Source: Roseiarcus sp050010035 (lineage in GTDB: Bacteria; Pseudomonadota; Alphaproteobacteria; Rhizobiales; Beijerinckiaceae). Taken from it: a stretch of DNA of 64,000 nucleotides. The translations under genes were made by a program, and so were the position numbers. Below, one piece after another: positions 26,232 through 34,783 of the stretch (positions are counted from its first letter, which is position 1; each line of letters begins with the position of its first letter). Location: the NCBI GenBank assembly GCA_050010035.1, contig JBEKLU010000017.1:1-64000 (forward strand), in the 5' to 3' direction. Under the pieces are notes generated by a model. It had not been told where the DNA came from and made no database searches. It saw only the letters and a program-made list of their open reading frames with translations.

Positions 26232-26624
26232 TCAATCGCCGAAAACGACGAGACGATCGGATTGAATGCCCGCCTCGATCAATTGGCCGAGGCCGGAGAT
26301 GCGGAAACCCGGCGCGATGTTGTCGCCGTCCTTGCCTTGCCGCTTGGCTTCGTTGGCGTCGAGAACGCCGCGCCGTTGCGCGGCGGCGATGCAGACGACG
26401 AGGTCGAGCTTGTGCGCTTCGGCCAATTCGCTCCACAGGCGCTGCAGGTTGCGGTCGTCCTGCGGCGGCACGGTGAAGCGCGTGCCGTTGTTGACGCCGT
26501 CATGGTAGAAGAACACGCGAAAGATTTCGTGCCCCCTAGCCAACACCGCCTTGGCGAACTGATAGGCCGAGTCCGACGCCTGATGCGTGTACGGCCCTTC
26601 GTTGACGACAATGCCGAAACGCAA
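26232..26624 (-). CDS. dsrE: DsrE catalytic subunit of DsrEFH
   Basis: 130 residues: MRFGIVVNEGPYTHQASDSA at the start and LVVCIAAAQRRGV near residue 75, which holds the active-site cysteine that carries the persulfide. The start codon is TTG at 26624, supported by a very strong AAGGAGGAG site just upstream and by agreement with the usual DsrE N-terminus. An 88-bp gap separates it from dsrB. Confidence 0.94.
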   Translation of the reverse strand: MRFGIVVNEGPYTHQASDSAYQFAKAVLARGHEIFRVFFYHDGVNNGTRFTVPPQDDRNLQRLWSELAEAHKLDLVVCIAAAQRRGVLDANEAKRQGKDGDNIAPGFRISGLGQLIEAGIQSDRLVVFGD

Positions 26625-26712
26625 ACCCGCTCCTCCTTGTGATTGACCCGCTGCGCCGCGCCGATGGGCGGGGTCGCGATTTCGCGCGACCCGGCGTCCC
26701 GGTCGGCAGGCT

Positions 26713-27792
26713 TCAGAAATGCACGTGCGCCGACATGTTCATGGTCTTGCGGGAGCCGGTCCACGTGTCGAGGTGATGCTTGGTGAACGCGAACTTGGTG
26801 AGTTCGAAGAACCTCGGCCAGCCGATGCGCTCGATCCATTCGCCCACCCGCTCGTAAGGACGGCCGTGCTCCTTGTAGGCGTAGAGGATCGTTCGCACGA
26901 CCTCCTCGACCTCGGGCCAGCGCGGCGGGTTGTTGGGCAAGTTGGCGACGACCAGCTTGTGGAAAGCGGGCTTGGAGCGCGCATTGGAGTGCTTGCCGCC
27001 GACCCACACCGCGATCCTGGTCGAGTCTGCGCCGTTGATCTGCATCGGCGGGCAGGGCGGGTAACAGGCGCCGCAGCACACGCACTTCTTCTCGTCGACC
27101 TCGAGCGAGGGTTTGCCGTTGACCAGCGCCGGCCGGATCGCGGCGACCGGGCAACGCGCGACGACCGCCGGCCGTTCGCACACTTTCGAGACCAGATCGT
27201 GATTGATCTTCGGCGGCTTGGTGTACTGCACGTTGATCGAGATGTCGCCTTGTCCGCCGCAATTGATCTGGCAGCACGACGTGGTGATCTTCACCCGGCT
27301 CGGCATCTCCTCATGGGTGAACTCGTGGTGCATCATGTCCATCAGGCTCTTGACGACGCCGGAGGCGTCGGTGCCGGGAATGTCGCAATGCAGCCAGCCC
27401 TGGGTGTGCGAGATCATCGACACCGAATTGCCGGTGCCGCCGATCGGAAAGCCCGCCGCGGTCAGCGCGTCGATCAGCGGCTGAACCTTGTCCTTCGAAC
27501 TCACCATGAACTCGATGTTGCTGCGCGTGGTGAACCGGACGTGGCCCTCGGCGAACTGATCGCCGATGTCGCAGAGCTTGCGGATGATGAAGACGTCCAT
27601 CTGGCGCGGCGTGCCGGCGCGCACCGTCCACACCTCGTCGCCGCTCTTGGAGACGTGATGCAGCACTCCCGGGCGCGGACGGTCGTGCCAGGCCCACGCG
27701 CCGTAATTCTTGACCAGCAGGGGATGCATATACGGAAACGGATCCGGCACCCCGGTTTCGTCGGGACGGCGCATCTGGACAGCGGCACTCAT
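26713..27792 (-). CDS. dsrB: Dissimilatory sulfite reductase subunit beta
   Basis: 359 residues, full length. It has the sulfite/nitrite-reductase fold with TSCCQINCGGQGD at about 171-183 (siroheme-proximal cysteines) and an inserted ferredoxin domain with CPVAAI and CVCCGACYPPC at about 214-247. With DsrA it forms the alpha2beta2 siroheme enzyme that, in sulfur oxidisers, turns DsrC-bound sulfur into sulfite. GGGAGG precedes the ATG. It follows dsrA by 85 bp. Confidence 0.97.
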   Translation of the reverse strand: MSAAVQMRRPDETGVPDPFPYMHPLLVKNYGAWAWHDRPRPGVLHHVSKSGDEVWTVRAGTPRQMDVFIIRKLCDIGDQFAEGHVRFTTRSNIEFMVSSKDKVQPLIDALTAAGFPIGGTGNSVSMISHTQGWLHCDIPGTDASGVVKSLMDMMHHEFTHEEMPSRVKITTSCCQINCGGQGDISINVQYTKPPKINHDLVSKVCERPAVVARCPVAAIRPALVNGKPSLEVDEKKCVCCGACYPPCPPMQINGADSTRIAVWVGGKHSNARSKPAFHKLVVANLPNNPPRWPEVEEVVRTILYAYKEHGRPYERVGEWIERIGWPRFFELTKFAFTKHHLDTWTGSRKTMNMSAHVHF

Positions 27793-27877
27793 CGATCAAG
27801 ACCTCCCAGAAATGTTGTCATCGGCTGCGGCCGGGGCGGCTCGCCCGGCCGGAGCGCACAAGCGGACCCGCGCCGCG

Positions 27878-29185
27878 TCATTCCGCGGCGGCCTCCAGAC
27901 CGGCTTCGCGCGCTTTGCGCTCGAAATATTTCTCCGCTTCCACGGTGAAGTCGTCGGTGCGCACGTAACTCGAGGTGCGGGGGTGATTGACCATGTTCGG
28001 ATCGGGAGGAATGTCGAGCGCCTCGAGGAAGGCGGGAAGCCCGATGCGGTCCATGCACTCGCCGAGCCGCTCGTGCTCGAGCGCGTTCTCGGCGAAGAAG
28101 TCGATCAGACGTCGCCCGAGATCGACCAGCTTCTGGTAGTCCTCGTCGGTTTCGAGCTTGATGAAGGGAATGATCATCGTGCCCATGAGGTCGCCGATCT
28201 TCAGCGAGCGCTTGCCGCCGATGCAGATGGAGGCGCCGCGATCGGCGCCGGGCGACAGCGCCTTGTTCATCACGTTGATGCAATGCATGCAGCGCACGCA
28301 CGACTTGTTGTCGACGTCGAGCGTATCGTCGTCGTTGAGGCTCAGCGCGCGCGTCGGGCACATCGCGATGACGCTGTCGATCGTGAATTTGCGGCCGACT
28401 CGGCCGACATAGGCCTTCACCTCTTCCTGGTTGACGCGCATGTCGTCGCGCCAGGTTCCGATCACCGCGAAGTCGGAGCGATGGATCGCGTTGACGCAAT
28501 CGTTGCCGCATCCGGAGAACTTGAACTTGAATTTGTAGGGCAGCGCCGGGCGATGCATTTCGTCGAGGAATTCGTTGATGACCGTGCGGTGCGCCTTGAT
28601 TTCGTCGTAGCAGGACATTTCGCAGCGCGCGTGTCCGACGCAGCTCATCGAGGTGCGCAAGGCGGGGCCGGCGCCGCCGAGATCGAAGCCGGCTTCGTTG
28701 AGCTCGTCGAAGGCCTTCTGCACGTTTTCCGAGGTGCAGCCCTGGAACATGATGTCGCCGCTCTGGCCGTGCAGCGCGATCAGGCCGGAGCCGTGCTTCT
28801 CCCAGATGTCGCACAGCTTGCGCAGCAGGTCGGTCGTATAGTGAAAGCCGGCGGGCGGCTGCACGCGCAGCGTATGGAATTCCTTCGAGGCGGGAAACTT
28901 GGACGCGACTTCGGAGAAACGCGGGATGACGCCGCCGCCGTAGCCGACCACCGATACGGTGCCGCCCTTCCAGAAGCCGAGACGTTCCTCATAGGAGTGC
29001 TCGAGCTGACCGAGCAGGTCGTTCATCATCGCCGCGTAGGGTTTGTCGGTGGCGTCGCGCAGACGCTTCAGACCGGTGACGAAGCTCGGCCACGGCCCCG
29101 TTTCGAGTTCGTCCAGTTTCGGCGTCGGATGATGCCTCGCCGCTTGGACGCCCCCGTGATCGCGCGTGGTCTCCTGATCCGACAT
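27878..29185 (-). CDS. dsrA: Dissimilatory sulfite reductase subunit alpha
   Basis: 435 residues from the ATG at 29185, which has GGGAGG at the right distance; a longer frame from 29218 lacks such a site. The siroheme-[4Fe-4S] cysteines are C182-x5-C188 and C226-x3-C230 (SCVGHARCEMSC, FSGCGNDC), and a ferredoxin domain has C276 with CVRCMHC at 296-302. It is the first gene of the operon dsrABEFHCMKLJOPN-cysG-dsrC2. The neighbours dsrEFH and dsrL indicate the oxidative (reverse) type. Confidence 0.97.
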   Translation of the reverse strand: MSDQETTRDHGGVQAARHHPTPKLDELETGPWPSFVTGLKRLRDATDKPYAAMMNDLLGQLEHSYEERLGFWKGGTVSVVGYGGGVIPRFSEVASKFPASKEFHTLRVQPPAGFHYTTDLLRKLCDIWEKHGSGLIALHGQSGDIMFQGCTSENVQKAFDELNEAGFDLGGAGPALRTSMSCVGHARCEMSCYDEIKAHRTVINEFLDEMHRPALPYKFKFKFSGCGNDCVNAIHRSDFAVIGTWRDDMRVNQEEVKAYVGRVGRKFTIDSVIAMCPTRALSLNDDDTLDVDNKSCVRCMHCINVMNKALSPGADRGASICIGGKRSLKIGDLMGTMIIPFIKLETDEDYQKLVDLGRRLIDFFAENALEHERLGECMDRIGLPAFLEALDIPPDPNMVNHPRTSSYVRTDDFTVEAEKYFERKAREAGLEAAAE

Positions 29186-29302
29186 ACGTCGCCTCCCTGT
29201 GGCAATTTGCCGCGACACGATTACCGGTCCGCGGCCTTATCCGACGCCCCCGCCGTTGGCCGATGCGCCGCTGGAACGGCAAATCCGAGCTTTGCAATTC
29301 AA

Positions 29303-29320
29303 GCTATTTATCATAATAGC
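29303..29320. promoter_or_regulatory. Palindrome in the dsrA divergent promoter region
   Basis: GCTATT-TATCAT-AATAGC is a perfect 6-bp inverted repeat in the AT-rich part of the 225-bp gap between dsrA and the divergent small genes. On the minus strand TATGAT in its centre could be a -10 element for dsrA, so a bound protein would block transcription. Next to it lie GAATA-type direct repeats (29324-29342). Confidence 0.5.
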
Positions 29321-29410
29321 AGGAAATACGAATATGTGAATAGGAAAAATGACTAAGCGCCGGCGACGGCCCCCGCGGGGCGCGTCCGGCGCGCTTGAGG
29401 AGGCGGTCGG

Positions 29411-29809
29411 ATGGCAATCGCGCGCGTGGGCGCCGCAGTGTCGCATGGGGGGGCGCGCGGCGGCCCGTTTGATCTCGACGAGCAGGCTTCGTATCGCGCG
29501 TGGCGCGACGCCAAGTTGGAGCGTTATCCGGCGCGCGCCGAGGATTTCGTCGTCGACATTCGCGACCCCTCGCGCCTGCACGCGTCGGAGCGCGCGGCCG
29601 TCGCTGAGCGGTGCGGGCGAGCCAACGCGGCGCTCGGTGATATCCTCGAGACCGACCCGTTGGTGTTGCGCGTGCGCATGCGGCCCGGCCAGGGATTGAT
29701 CTGCAACAACGTCCTGCACGATCGAACCGGCTTCGTTTCCGCCGCGACGGCCGGGCGGCTGCTTTTCCGCATCCGCTACGACAATCGCATCGACCCCGAC
29801 GCCCGATGA
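29411..29809 (+). CDS. Small protein resembling the C-terminal end of TauD-type dioxygenases
   Basis: 132 residues. The stretch DPLVLRVRMRPGQGLICNN followed by VLHDRTGFVSAATAGRLLFRI looks like the last strand pair of TauD/clavaminate-type Fe(II) oxygenases, including the distal His and Arg of the metal and oxoglutarate site. The N-terminal part with the H-x-D pair of such enzymes is missing, so it is not a full dioxygenase. It starts a three-gene set divergent from dsrA. The function is unknown; a protein-protein or ligand-binding role is possible. The resemblance is from memory of the family pattern. Confidence 0.6.
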   Translation: MAIARVGAAVSHGGARGGPFDLDEQASYRAWRDAKLERYPARAEDFVVDIRDPSRLHASERAAVAERCGRANAALGDILETDPLVLRVRMRPGQGLICNNVLHDRTGFVSAATAGRLLFRIRYDNRIDPDAR

Positions 29810-29820
29810 AGGGAACGCGC

Positions 29821-30021
29821 ATGGTGCAAATCAGCGAACTCATGATCCGACATCCGGAGGCGACCTCGTTCGCCGACCTCGAGCGGTTGGTGGTCGAAGC
29901 GGCGCGCGCCGGCGAAATCCATTTGTATTTCGACATCAAGCCGGAATATCCGGATACGCCGCGCAAATGGGAGGCGCGGCTCGAACTCGCCTTCTACAAT
30001 GCGGAGAGGGTCGACAAGTGA
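29821..30021 (+). CDS. Small conserved-looking unknown protein
   Basis: 66 residues from the ATG at 29821 (an in-frame ATG at 29806 is also possible and would overlap the previous stop). The sequence is amphipathic, with SFADLERLVVEAARAGEIHLYFD and a C-terminal ELAFYNAERVDK; no cysteine. It is the middle gene of three, ends in a 4-bp overlap (GTGA) with the next, and lies beside dsrA, so it may be an accessory of sulfur oxidation. I do not recognise the family. Confidence 0.65.
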   Translation: MVQISELMIRHPEATSFADLERLVVEAARAGEIHLYFDIKPEYPDTPRKWEARLELAFYNAERVDK

Positions 30022-30251
30022 GCGAGACGGCCAAGCGCAACCGGGATACGATCCAGGCCCCCTACGGGCGCGTGATTCGCCTCGACGAGGTCGACTTCGA
30101 AAGCGGCATGCGCCTCCTGCGGGTGACCATTCGCGAGGGCGGGCGCTTCACCATCCTCGATCTCGACGCCCCGACGGCGGCGCAATGGGGTCGCTCGATG
30201 TGCGATTGGGCGCAAGGCGCGGCGGCGTCGCCGACGCCGGGCGCCGGCTGA
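30018..30251 (+). CDS. Small conserved-looking unknown protein
   Basis: 77 residues starting at the GTG at 30018, overlapping the preceding stop by 4 bp; the longer frame from 29967 lies within that gene. It reads IQAPYGRVIRLDEVDFESGM, LRVTIREGGRFTILDLD and WGRSMCDWAQ. The beta-strand pattern and single Cys are its only visible features. Third of the three small genes divergent from dsrA; function unknown. Confidence 0.65.
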   Translation: MSETAKRNRDTIQAPYGRVIRLDEVDFESGMRLLRVTIREGGRFTILDLDAPTAAQWGRSMCDWAQGAAASPTPGAG

Positions 30252-30394
30252 GCGCAGCCCGCGGGCGGACAAATCTGAATACGCGAATACAATAACAATA
30301 ATTGGACCAGTCGAGGCGCGTTCGGCAACGGCGCCCTCGGCGCGTCGAGGAAACGCGGGCGAGCGGCGGGGAAGGACGCTCGATCGCGGCGCCG

Positions 30395-30414
30395 CGCCGG
30401 CAAAAAAGCCGGCG
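30395..30414. terminator. Stem-loop downstream of the small-gene operon
   Basis: CGCCGGC-AAAAAA-GCCGGCG is a perfect 7-bp stem with a 6-base loop, 144 bp after the last small gene. It lacks a T tail, so a terminator role is only possible. The region 30252-30569 holds no gene; direct repeats GAATAC at 30277-30290 lie upstream of the hairpin. Confidence 0.4.
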
Positions 30415-30429
30415 AGGACAGTTGCACCC

Positions 30430-30463
30430 ATTCTAATAATTGAATATCATGACAACATTGTCA
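30430..30463. promoter_or_regulatory. SqrR-type operator candidate and palindrome upstream of sulP
   Basis: ATTC-TAATAATT-GAAT (30430-30445) fits the ATTC-N8-GAAT arrangement reported for SqrR operators. It is followed by the palindrome TGACAA-CA-TTGTCA (30450-30463). Both are about 110-140 bp before the first SulP gene. ATATCAT between them recurs in the operator at 37498-37515. Confidence 0.5.
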
Positions 30464-30569
30464 GGAATTCCGCGAGCGCGCCCGAAGAGCGCGCAGCGCG
30501 CGAGCGCGGGAGAGGAATCGCCGGGCGCCGAGGCGGAGCGGCGCGCTGACCGAAGGAGGATTGGGCCGA

Positions 30570-32396
30570 ATGCCGCCTAGCGTCAGCCGCGCAGGTCGAA
30601 CCGCGTGGTATTCCGTTTTTTTTCCGTTCCTGAAATGGGCGCCGCTTGTCGACGGGGCGACCGCCCGCATCGATTTCATCGCCGGCCTCACCGGCGCCGT
30701 CGTCGTGCTGCCGCAGAGCGTCGCGTTCGCGACGCTCGCCGGCATGCCGCCGCAATACGGGCTCTACGCGGGCATGATTCCCGCGATTGTCGCGGCGGTG
30801 TTCGGCTCGTCCTGGCAGCTCGTCTCCGGACCGACGACGGCGGCTTCGATCGTGCTCTTCTCGGCGCTGAGCGAGCACGCGGAGCCCGCTTCCGCGCATT
30901 ACGTCGAACTCGCGCTGACGTTGACCGTCATGGTCGGGCTCGTCGAACTGACGCTCGGCCTCCTCAAGCTCGGCACGGTCATCAATTTCATCTCGGATTC
31001 GGTGGTGATCGGCTTCACCGCGGGCGCCGGGATCATCATCGCGATCAGCCAGCTTCGCAACTACTTGGGAGTGCCGATTCCGCGTGGCATGCGCCCCTAC
31101 GAGACGGTGGCCTTCGTCGCGACCCACGCGACGAATATCTCATTGCCGATAACCGTCGTCGCAACGGTCACGGTGATCGCCGGCGTGCTGTCGCGCCGTT
31201 ATCTTCGGCGCACGCCCTACATGATCGTGGCGATTCTCGCCGGCAGCGTCGCCGCCCTCGCGTTCAACGGCGGCCAGCCCGGCGGCATCGTGCCGTCGCT
31301 CGGCGCCCTGCCGACCAGCCTGCCGCCGCTTTCGCATCCGAGCTTCGACCCCGAGGTTTGGCGCATGCTGGCGCCGACGGCGGTGGCGGTGACCGTGTTT
31401 GCGCTCACCGAGGCGTTGTCGATCTCGCGAGCGCTCGCCGTGCGCACCGGGCAGCACCTCGACGCGAGCCAGGAATTCGTCGGCCAAGGGCTTTCCAATA
31501 TCGCCGGCGCGTTCTTTTCCGGCTATGTCGCGACCGGCTCGTTCAATCGCAGCGGCGTCAACTTCGCATCGGGCGCGCGCACGCCGCTCGCGGCGATCTT
31601 CGCCGGCGCGCTCCTGCTCGTGCTGGTGATATTCGTCGCGCCCTACGCCGCCTATCTGCCCAACGCCACGATGGCCGGGGTGCTGATGCTCGTCGCCTGG
31701 GGCCTCGTCGACCGCCATCACATCGCGCAGGTCATGCGTACGAGCAGCCAAGAGACCGCGGTGATGTCGGTCACCTTCGTCGCCACGTTGACCCTCGACC
31801 TCCAGGTCGCGATCTTCGTCGGCATGCTGTTGTCGCTGTTGCTCTATCTCAACCGCACTGCGAACCCGCAGCTCAGGCCGCGCGTGCCCGACCCCTCGAG
31901 CGGCGCGCGGAAGTTCACCGACGCTTCGCCGGCGCTGCCGGAGTGCGCGCAGTTCCGCATGCTGCGCCTCGACGGCTCGCTGTTCTTCGGCGCCGTCAGC
32001 GCGTTTACCGAGGCGATGCGTTCGGTGGAAGCGGAAACGCCTCAGTGCCGCTTCGTCGCGATCATCATGAGCGGGGTCAATTTCATCGACATCGGCGGCG
32101 CCGAGGCGCTGGTCGCGGCGGCGCGGCGTTTCAAGCAACGCGACGGCGACCTGTTCCTCATTCGCGCCAAACCGCAGGTCTTGGAGTACTTGCGGCGCGG
32201 CCGCTACCTGGCCGAGATCGGCGAACGCAACGTCTTCTCGTCGAAGACCGAGGCGATACGGGCGATCTATCGTCGATTGGACTATTCGATCTGCCGGACC
32301 TGCGATCGCCGCACCTTCGTCGAATGCGGCCGCTTGGGAAGGCAGGAGCCGATCGAGGACGATACTCAGGCGGACGCGGCGCCGGCGGCGATCTAG
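30570..32396 (+). CDS. SulP-family anion transporter with STAS domain (first copy)
   Basis: 608 residues from the ATG at 30570, preceded by AGGAGG. About 12-14 membrane helices (residues 30-420) with the SulP signature GAVVVLPQSVAFATLAGMPP and QYGLYAGMIPAI, then a cytoplasmic STAS domain (MSGVNFIDIGGAEALVAAA). The C-terminal tail has a cysteine knot-like motif CRTCDRRTFVEC, uncommon in SulP carriers. Such proteins move sulfate, sulfite, bicarbonate or similar anions across the inner membrane. Beside dsr, export of sulfite or sulfate is plausible. Very similar to the copy at 34784. Confidence 0.9.
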   Translation: MPPSVSRAGRTAWYSVFFPFLKWAPLVDGATARIDFIAGLTGAVVVLPQSVAFATLAGMPPQYGLYAGMIPAIVAAVFGSSWQLVSGPTTAASIVLFSALSEHAEPASAHYVELALTLTVMVGLVELTLGLLKLGTVINFISDSVVIGFTAGAGIIIAISQLRNYLGVPIPRGMRPYETVAFVATHATNISLPITVVATVTVIAGVLSRRYLRRTPYMIVAILAGSVAALAFNGGQPGGIVPSLGALPTSLPPLSHPSFDPEVWRMLAPTAVAVTVFALTEALSISRALAVRTGQHLDASQEFVGQGLSNIAGAFFSGYVATGSFNRSGVNFASGARTPLAAIFAGALLLVLVIFVAPYAAYLPNATMAGVLMLVAWGLVDRHHIAQVMRTSSQETAVMSVTFVATLTLDLQVAIFVGMLLSLLLYLNRTANPQLRPRVPDPSSGARKFTDASPALPECAQFRMLRLDGSLFFGAVSAFTEAMRSVEAETPQCRFVAIIMSGVNFIDIGGAEALVAAARRFKQRDGDLFLIRAKPQVLEYLRRGRYLAEIGERNVFSSKTEAIRAIYRRLDYSICRTCDRRTFVECGRLGRQEPIEDDTQADAAPAAI

Positions 32397-32449
32397 TCTG
32401 CCGGCGGCGACGAGCGAGGAGCAAGGGAAACAAGAGGGCGCGGCGGCTG

Positions 32450-33124
32450 GTGCGGGTTCTGGTCATCGAGGACGACAAGGAAGTCGCCAACTACTTGACG
32501 CGCGGCCTCAGGGAGTACGGCATCGTCGTCGATTCGGTCGGCGACGCGTCGTCCGGCCTCGAGATCGCGCGCCAGCGCGCCCATGACGCGCTGATCGTCG
32601 ATCGCATGCTGCCCGAGGCGGACGGCCTCGACGTCGTGCGCGCGCTGCGTGGTGAAGGCTATCCGACGCCGATTCTCATCCTCTCGGCGCTGTCGCACGT
32701 GGACGAGCGGATCCTCGGTCTCAGGGCGGGCGCCGACGACTATCTGGCGAAGCCCTACGTGCTCGGCGAAGTGCACGCGCGGCTGGAGGCGATCGTCCGC
32801 CGTCGTATGGTGGGAGCGAGCGAGGGGCCGCTGAAAGTCGGCGACCTCGAACTCGACGTCGCGCGCCGCCAGGCGCGGCGCGGCGGCAAGGAGATTGCGC
32901 TGCATCCGCGCGAATTCATGCTGCTCGAATATCTGATGCGCCATGCCGGCCATGTGGTGACGCGCACCATGCTGCGCGAAGCGGTGTGGGACTACCACTT
33001 CCACCCGCAGACCAACACGGTCGACGTGCACATCAGCCGCTTGCGCCAGAAGATCGAAATGGGTTATTCGACGCCGCTGCTGCACACGGTCCGCGGCGCG
33101 GGATATGTTCTGCGTGAAGCTTAG
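32450..33124 (+). CDS. OmpR/PhoB-type response regulator
   Basis: 224 residues from the GTG at 32450. The receiver domain has VLVIEDD, the phosphate-accepting Asp51 in LIVDRMLP, and AKPY; the switch Thr is replaced by Ser (LILSALS). The C-terminal winged helix reads EFMLLEYLMRHAGHVVTRTML. It ends 20 bp inside the histidine kinase gene, so the two are translated together. Flanked by the two SulP genes, it may control anion transport; its targets are unknown. Confidence 0.9.
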   Translation: MRVLVIEDDKEVANYLTRGLREYGIVVDSVGDASSGLEIARQRAHDALIVDRMLPEADGLDVVRALRGEGYPTPILILSALSHVDERILGLRAGADDYLAKPYVLGEVHARLEAIVRRRMVGASEGPLKVGDLELDVARRQARRGGKEIALHPREFMLLEYLMRHAGHVVTRTMLREAVWDYHFHPQTNTVDVHISRLRQKIEMGYSTPLLHTVRGAGYVLREA

Positions 33125-34478
33125 GCGTCTGATATCGGCGACCACGTTCCGCCTCGTCGCCCTCGCGGCGCCCCTTTATCTCGTCGCGGGCTGGAGCCTG
33201 CTCGCCTTCGTCTATTTCAACACCGTCTCGATCATGGACCGGCGCGTCGACACGGGCCTCGCCGCCGAGAGCGAGCGGCTGCGCGGCGACGGGCTGCTCG
33301 TGAACCGCGACAGACTGCTCGCGGCGCTGAAGCTGCGTATCGCCGAAGAGCGCGGCAGCTCGCGGCTCTATCGGCTCGACGCCGAGGACGGGGCGGCCCT
33401 GATCGGCAATTTCTCCCTCGTGCGGGGCGAGATTCCGCGCGCCGGCGAATATGTCCACGTCGAGATGCGGGCGAACGGCGCGGGCGCCGACGCCGCGGCG
33501 CGACTCCACGCCGTCGCGCTCGACGACGGATCGCGCCTGATCCTGGGCCGCGACCTCACCGAGGAAGACCGCCTGCGCGGCGTGATCGGCGAGAGCGTCT
33601 ACCTCGCCGCGGCGCTGACCGCGCTGCTTGCGCTCGGCGCCGGCTTGGTCACCAGCCGCGCGGTGACGCGGCGCCTCGCCGGCTTCAACGCGATCGCCGA
33701 CCGCCTGCTGCACGGCCACGTCAACGAGCGGATGCCGGTCGGCGGGTCGAACGACGAATTCGACCACCTCGCGCGAAACCTCAACGAAGCGCTGGCGCGC
33801 ATCGAAGAGCTGATGGAGGCGACGCGCCAGGTCACCAACGACATCGCCCACGACCTGAGGGGGCCGCTCACCAGGATCCGCAACCGGCTGGAGCTCTTGC
33901 AGATTTCCGCGCCCCCGGCGCAGGAGGAGGAGCTCGTCGAAGCGGGGCGCGAGCTCGACCGCGTGCTCGAGACTTTCGAGGCGCTGCTGACGATCGCGCG
34001 GGTCCAGCACGGCGCGGCGCCCGCCTTCGGCGACGTCGACCTCGGCGTGCTCGTCGCCGACGTCGCCGACTATTTCGCCCCGCTCGCCGAGGAGCGCGGC
34101 ATCGAGCTTCGCGTCGAGGCGGCCGCTTCGATCGTCGTCTCCGGCGACCGCCACCTGTTGTTCCAGGCGCTCTCCAACGTCGTCGACAATGCGATGCGCT
34201 ACGCCACCGAGGGCGGGCGGGTCGTCGTCACCGCGCGGCGCGAAGGCGAATTCGGGATCCTCGCCGTCGCCGACAACGGCCCCGGCATCGCCGAAGCCGA
34301 GCGCGGCAAGGTGCTCAAACGATTCGTGCGCCTATCGGCTTCGCGCCAGGAACCCGGCAGCGGCCTCGGCCTCGCCGTGGTGGACGCCGTCGTCAAGCAT
34401 CATTGCGGCAAGCTGACGCTCGCCGACAACTCGCCGGGACTGCTGGTCACGATCGCGACGCCGCTGGCGGGGAGGTGA
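33105..34478 (+). CDS. Sensor histidine kinase
   Basis: 457 residues with two membrane helices (about 15-40 and 166-185) bounding a periplasmic sensor region of about 125 residues, a HAMP domain, the phospho-accepting His249 in DIAHDLRGPLTRIRN, and the ATP-binding lobe (NVVDNAMRY, DNGPGIAEAERG, GSGLGLAVV). The sensor domain is not one I can name. Partner of the response regulator with which it overlaps. Confidence 0.9.
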   Translation: MFCVKLRRLISATTFRLVALAAPLYLVAGWSLLAFVYFNTVSIMDRRVDTGLAAESERLRGDGLLVNRDRLLAALKLRIAEERGSSRLYRLDAEDGAALIGNFSLVRGEIPRAGEYVHVEMRANGAGADAAARLHAVALDDGSRLILGRDLTEEDRLRGVIGESVYLAAALTALLALGAGLVTSRAVTRRLAGFNAIADRLLHGHVNERMPVGGSNDEFDHLARNLNEALARIEELMEATRQVTNDIAHDLRGPLTRIRNRLELLQISAPPAQEEELVEAGRELDRVLETFEALLTIARVQHGAAPAFGDVDLGVLVADVADYFAPLAEERGIELRVEAAASIVVSGDRHLLFQALSNVVDNAMRYATEGGRVVVTARREGEFGILAVADNGPGIAEAERGKVLKRFVRLSASRQEPGSGLGLAVVDAVVKHHCGKLTLADNSPGLLVTIATPLAGR

Positions 34479-34621
34479 CTTGCCGGCCGCTCCGGTCCGC
34501 AAGCCGTCCCTGACCTACATTTCCCCGTTCCTGACAATCTTTTAATCCAATCCGCAGGGCGTCGTCAGTTTCGGCCGCTAAATTCCGATTGACAAACGAT
34601 TTTTCTCAATTGGAAGCGACG

Positions 34622-34771
34622 ATGTCCGCCTTTGCCCCCGCCAACCTCCACCCGACCTTCCGGCGACGCCTCGCCGACCTGCTGCGCGCGCTCGCCGACT
34701 GGCTCAGCGCGCCGCGCAGGAGCCAGCGCCGCGCGCCGCTCGAGAAGCCCTTTCCTTTCCTCGGGGACTAA
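34622..34771 (+). CDS. Short basic protein upstream of the second SulP gene
   Basis: 49 residues beginning MSAFAPANLHPTFRRRLADL and rich in arginine; GGAAG precedes the ATG. It resembles the very small membrane-edge or DUF1127-like proteins of Alphaproteobacteria only in size and charge, so no family is claimed. It ends 12 bp before the SulP start and could be a leader peptide. Confidence 0.45.
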   Translation: MSAFAPANLHPTFRRRLADLLRALADWLSAPRRSQRRAPLEKPFPFLGD

Positions 34772-34783
34772 AGACCCGAAGGC

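Noticed and set aside
27878..29185. Reductive-type (sulfate-respiring) dsr system
   Set aside because: dsrEFH and dsrL are present and dsrD, aprAB, qmo and sat are not seen in the window; the gene order is that of oxidative sulfur metabolism. Only a phylogeny of DsrAB would settle it.
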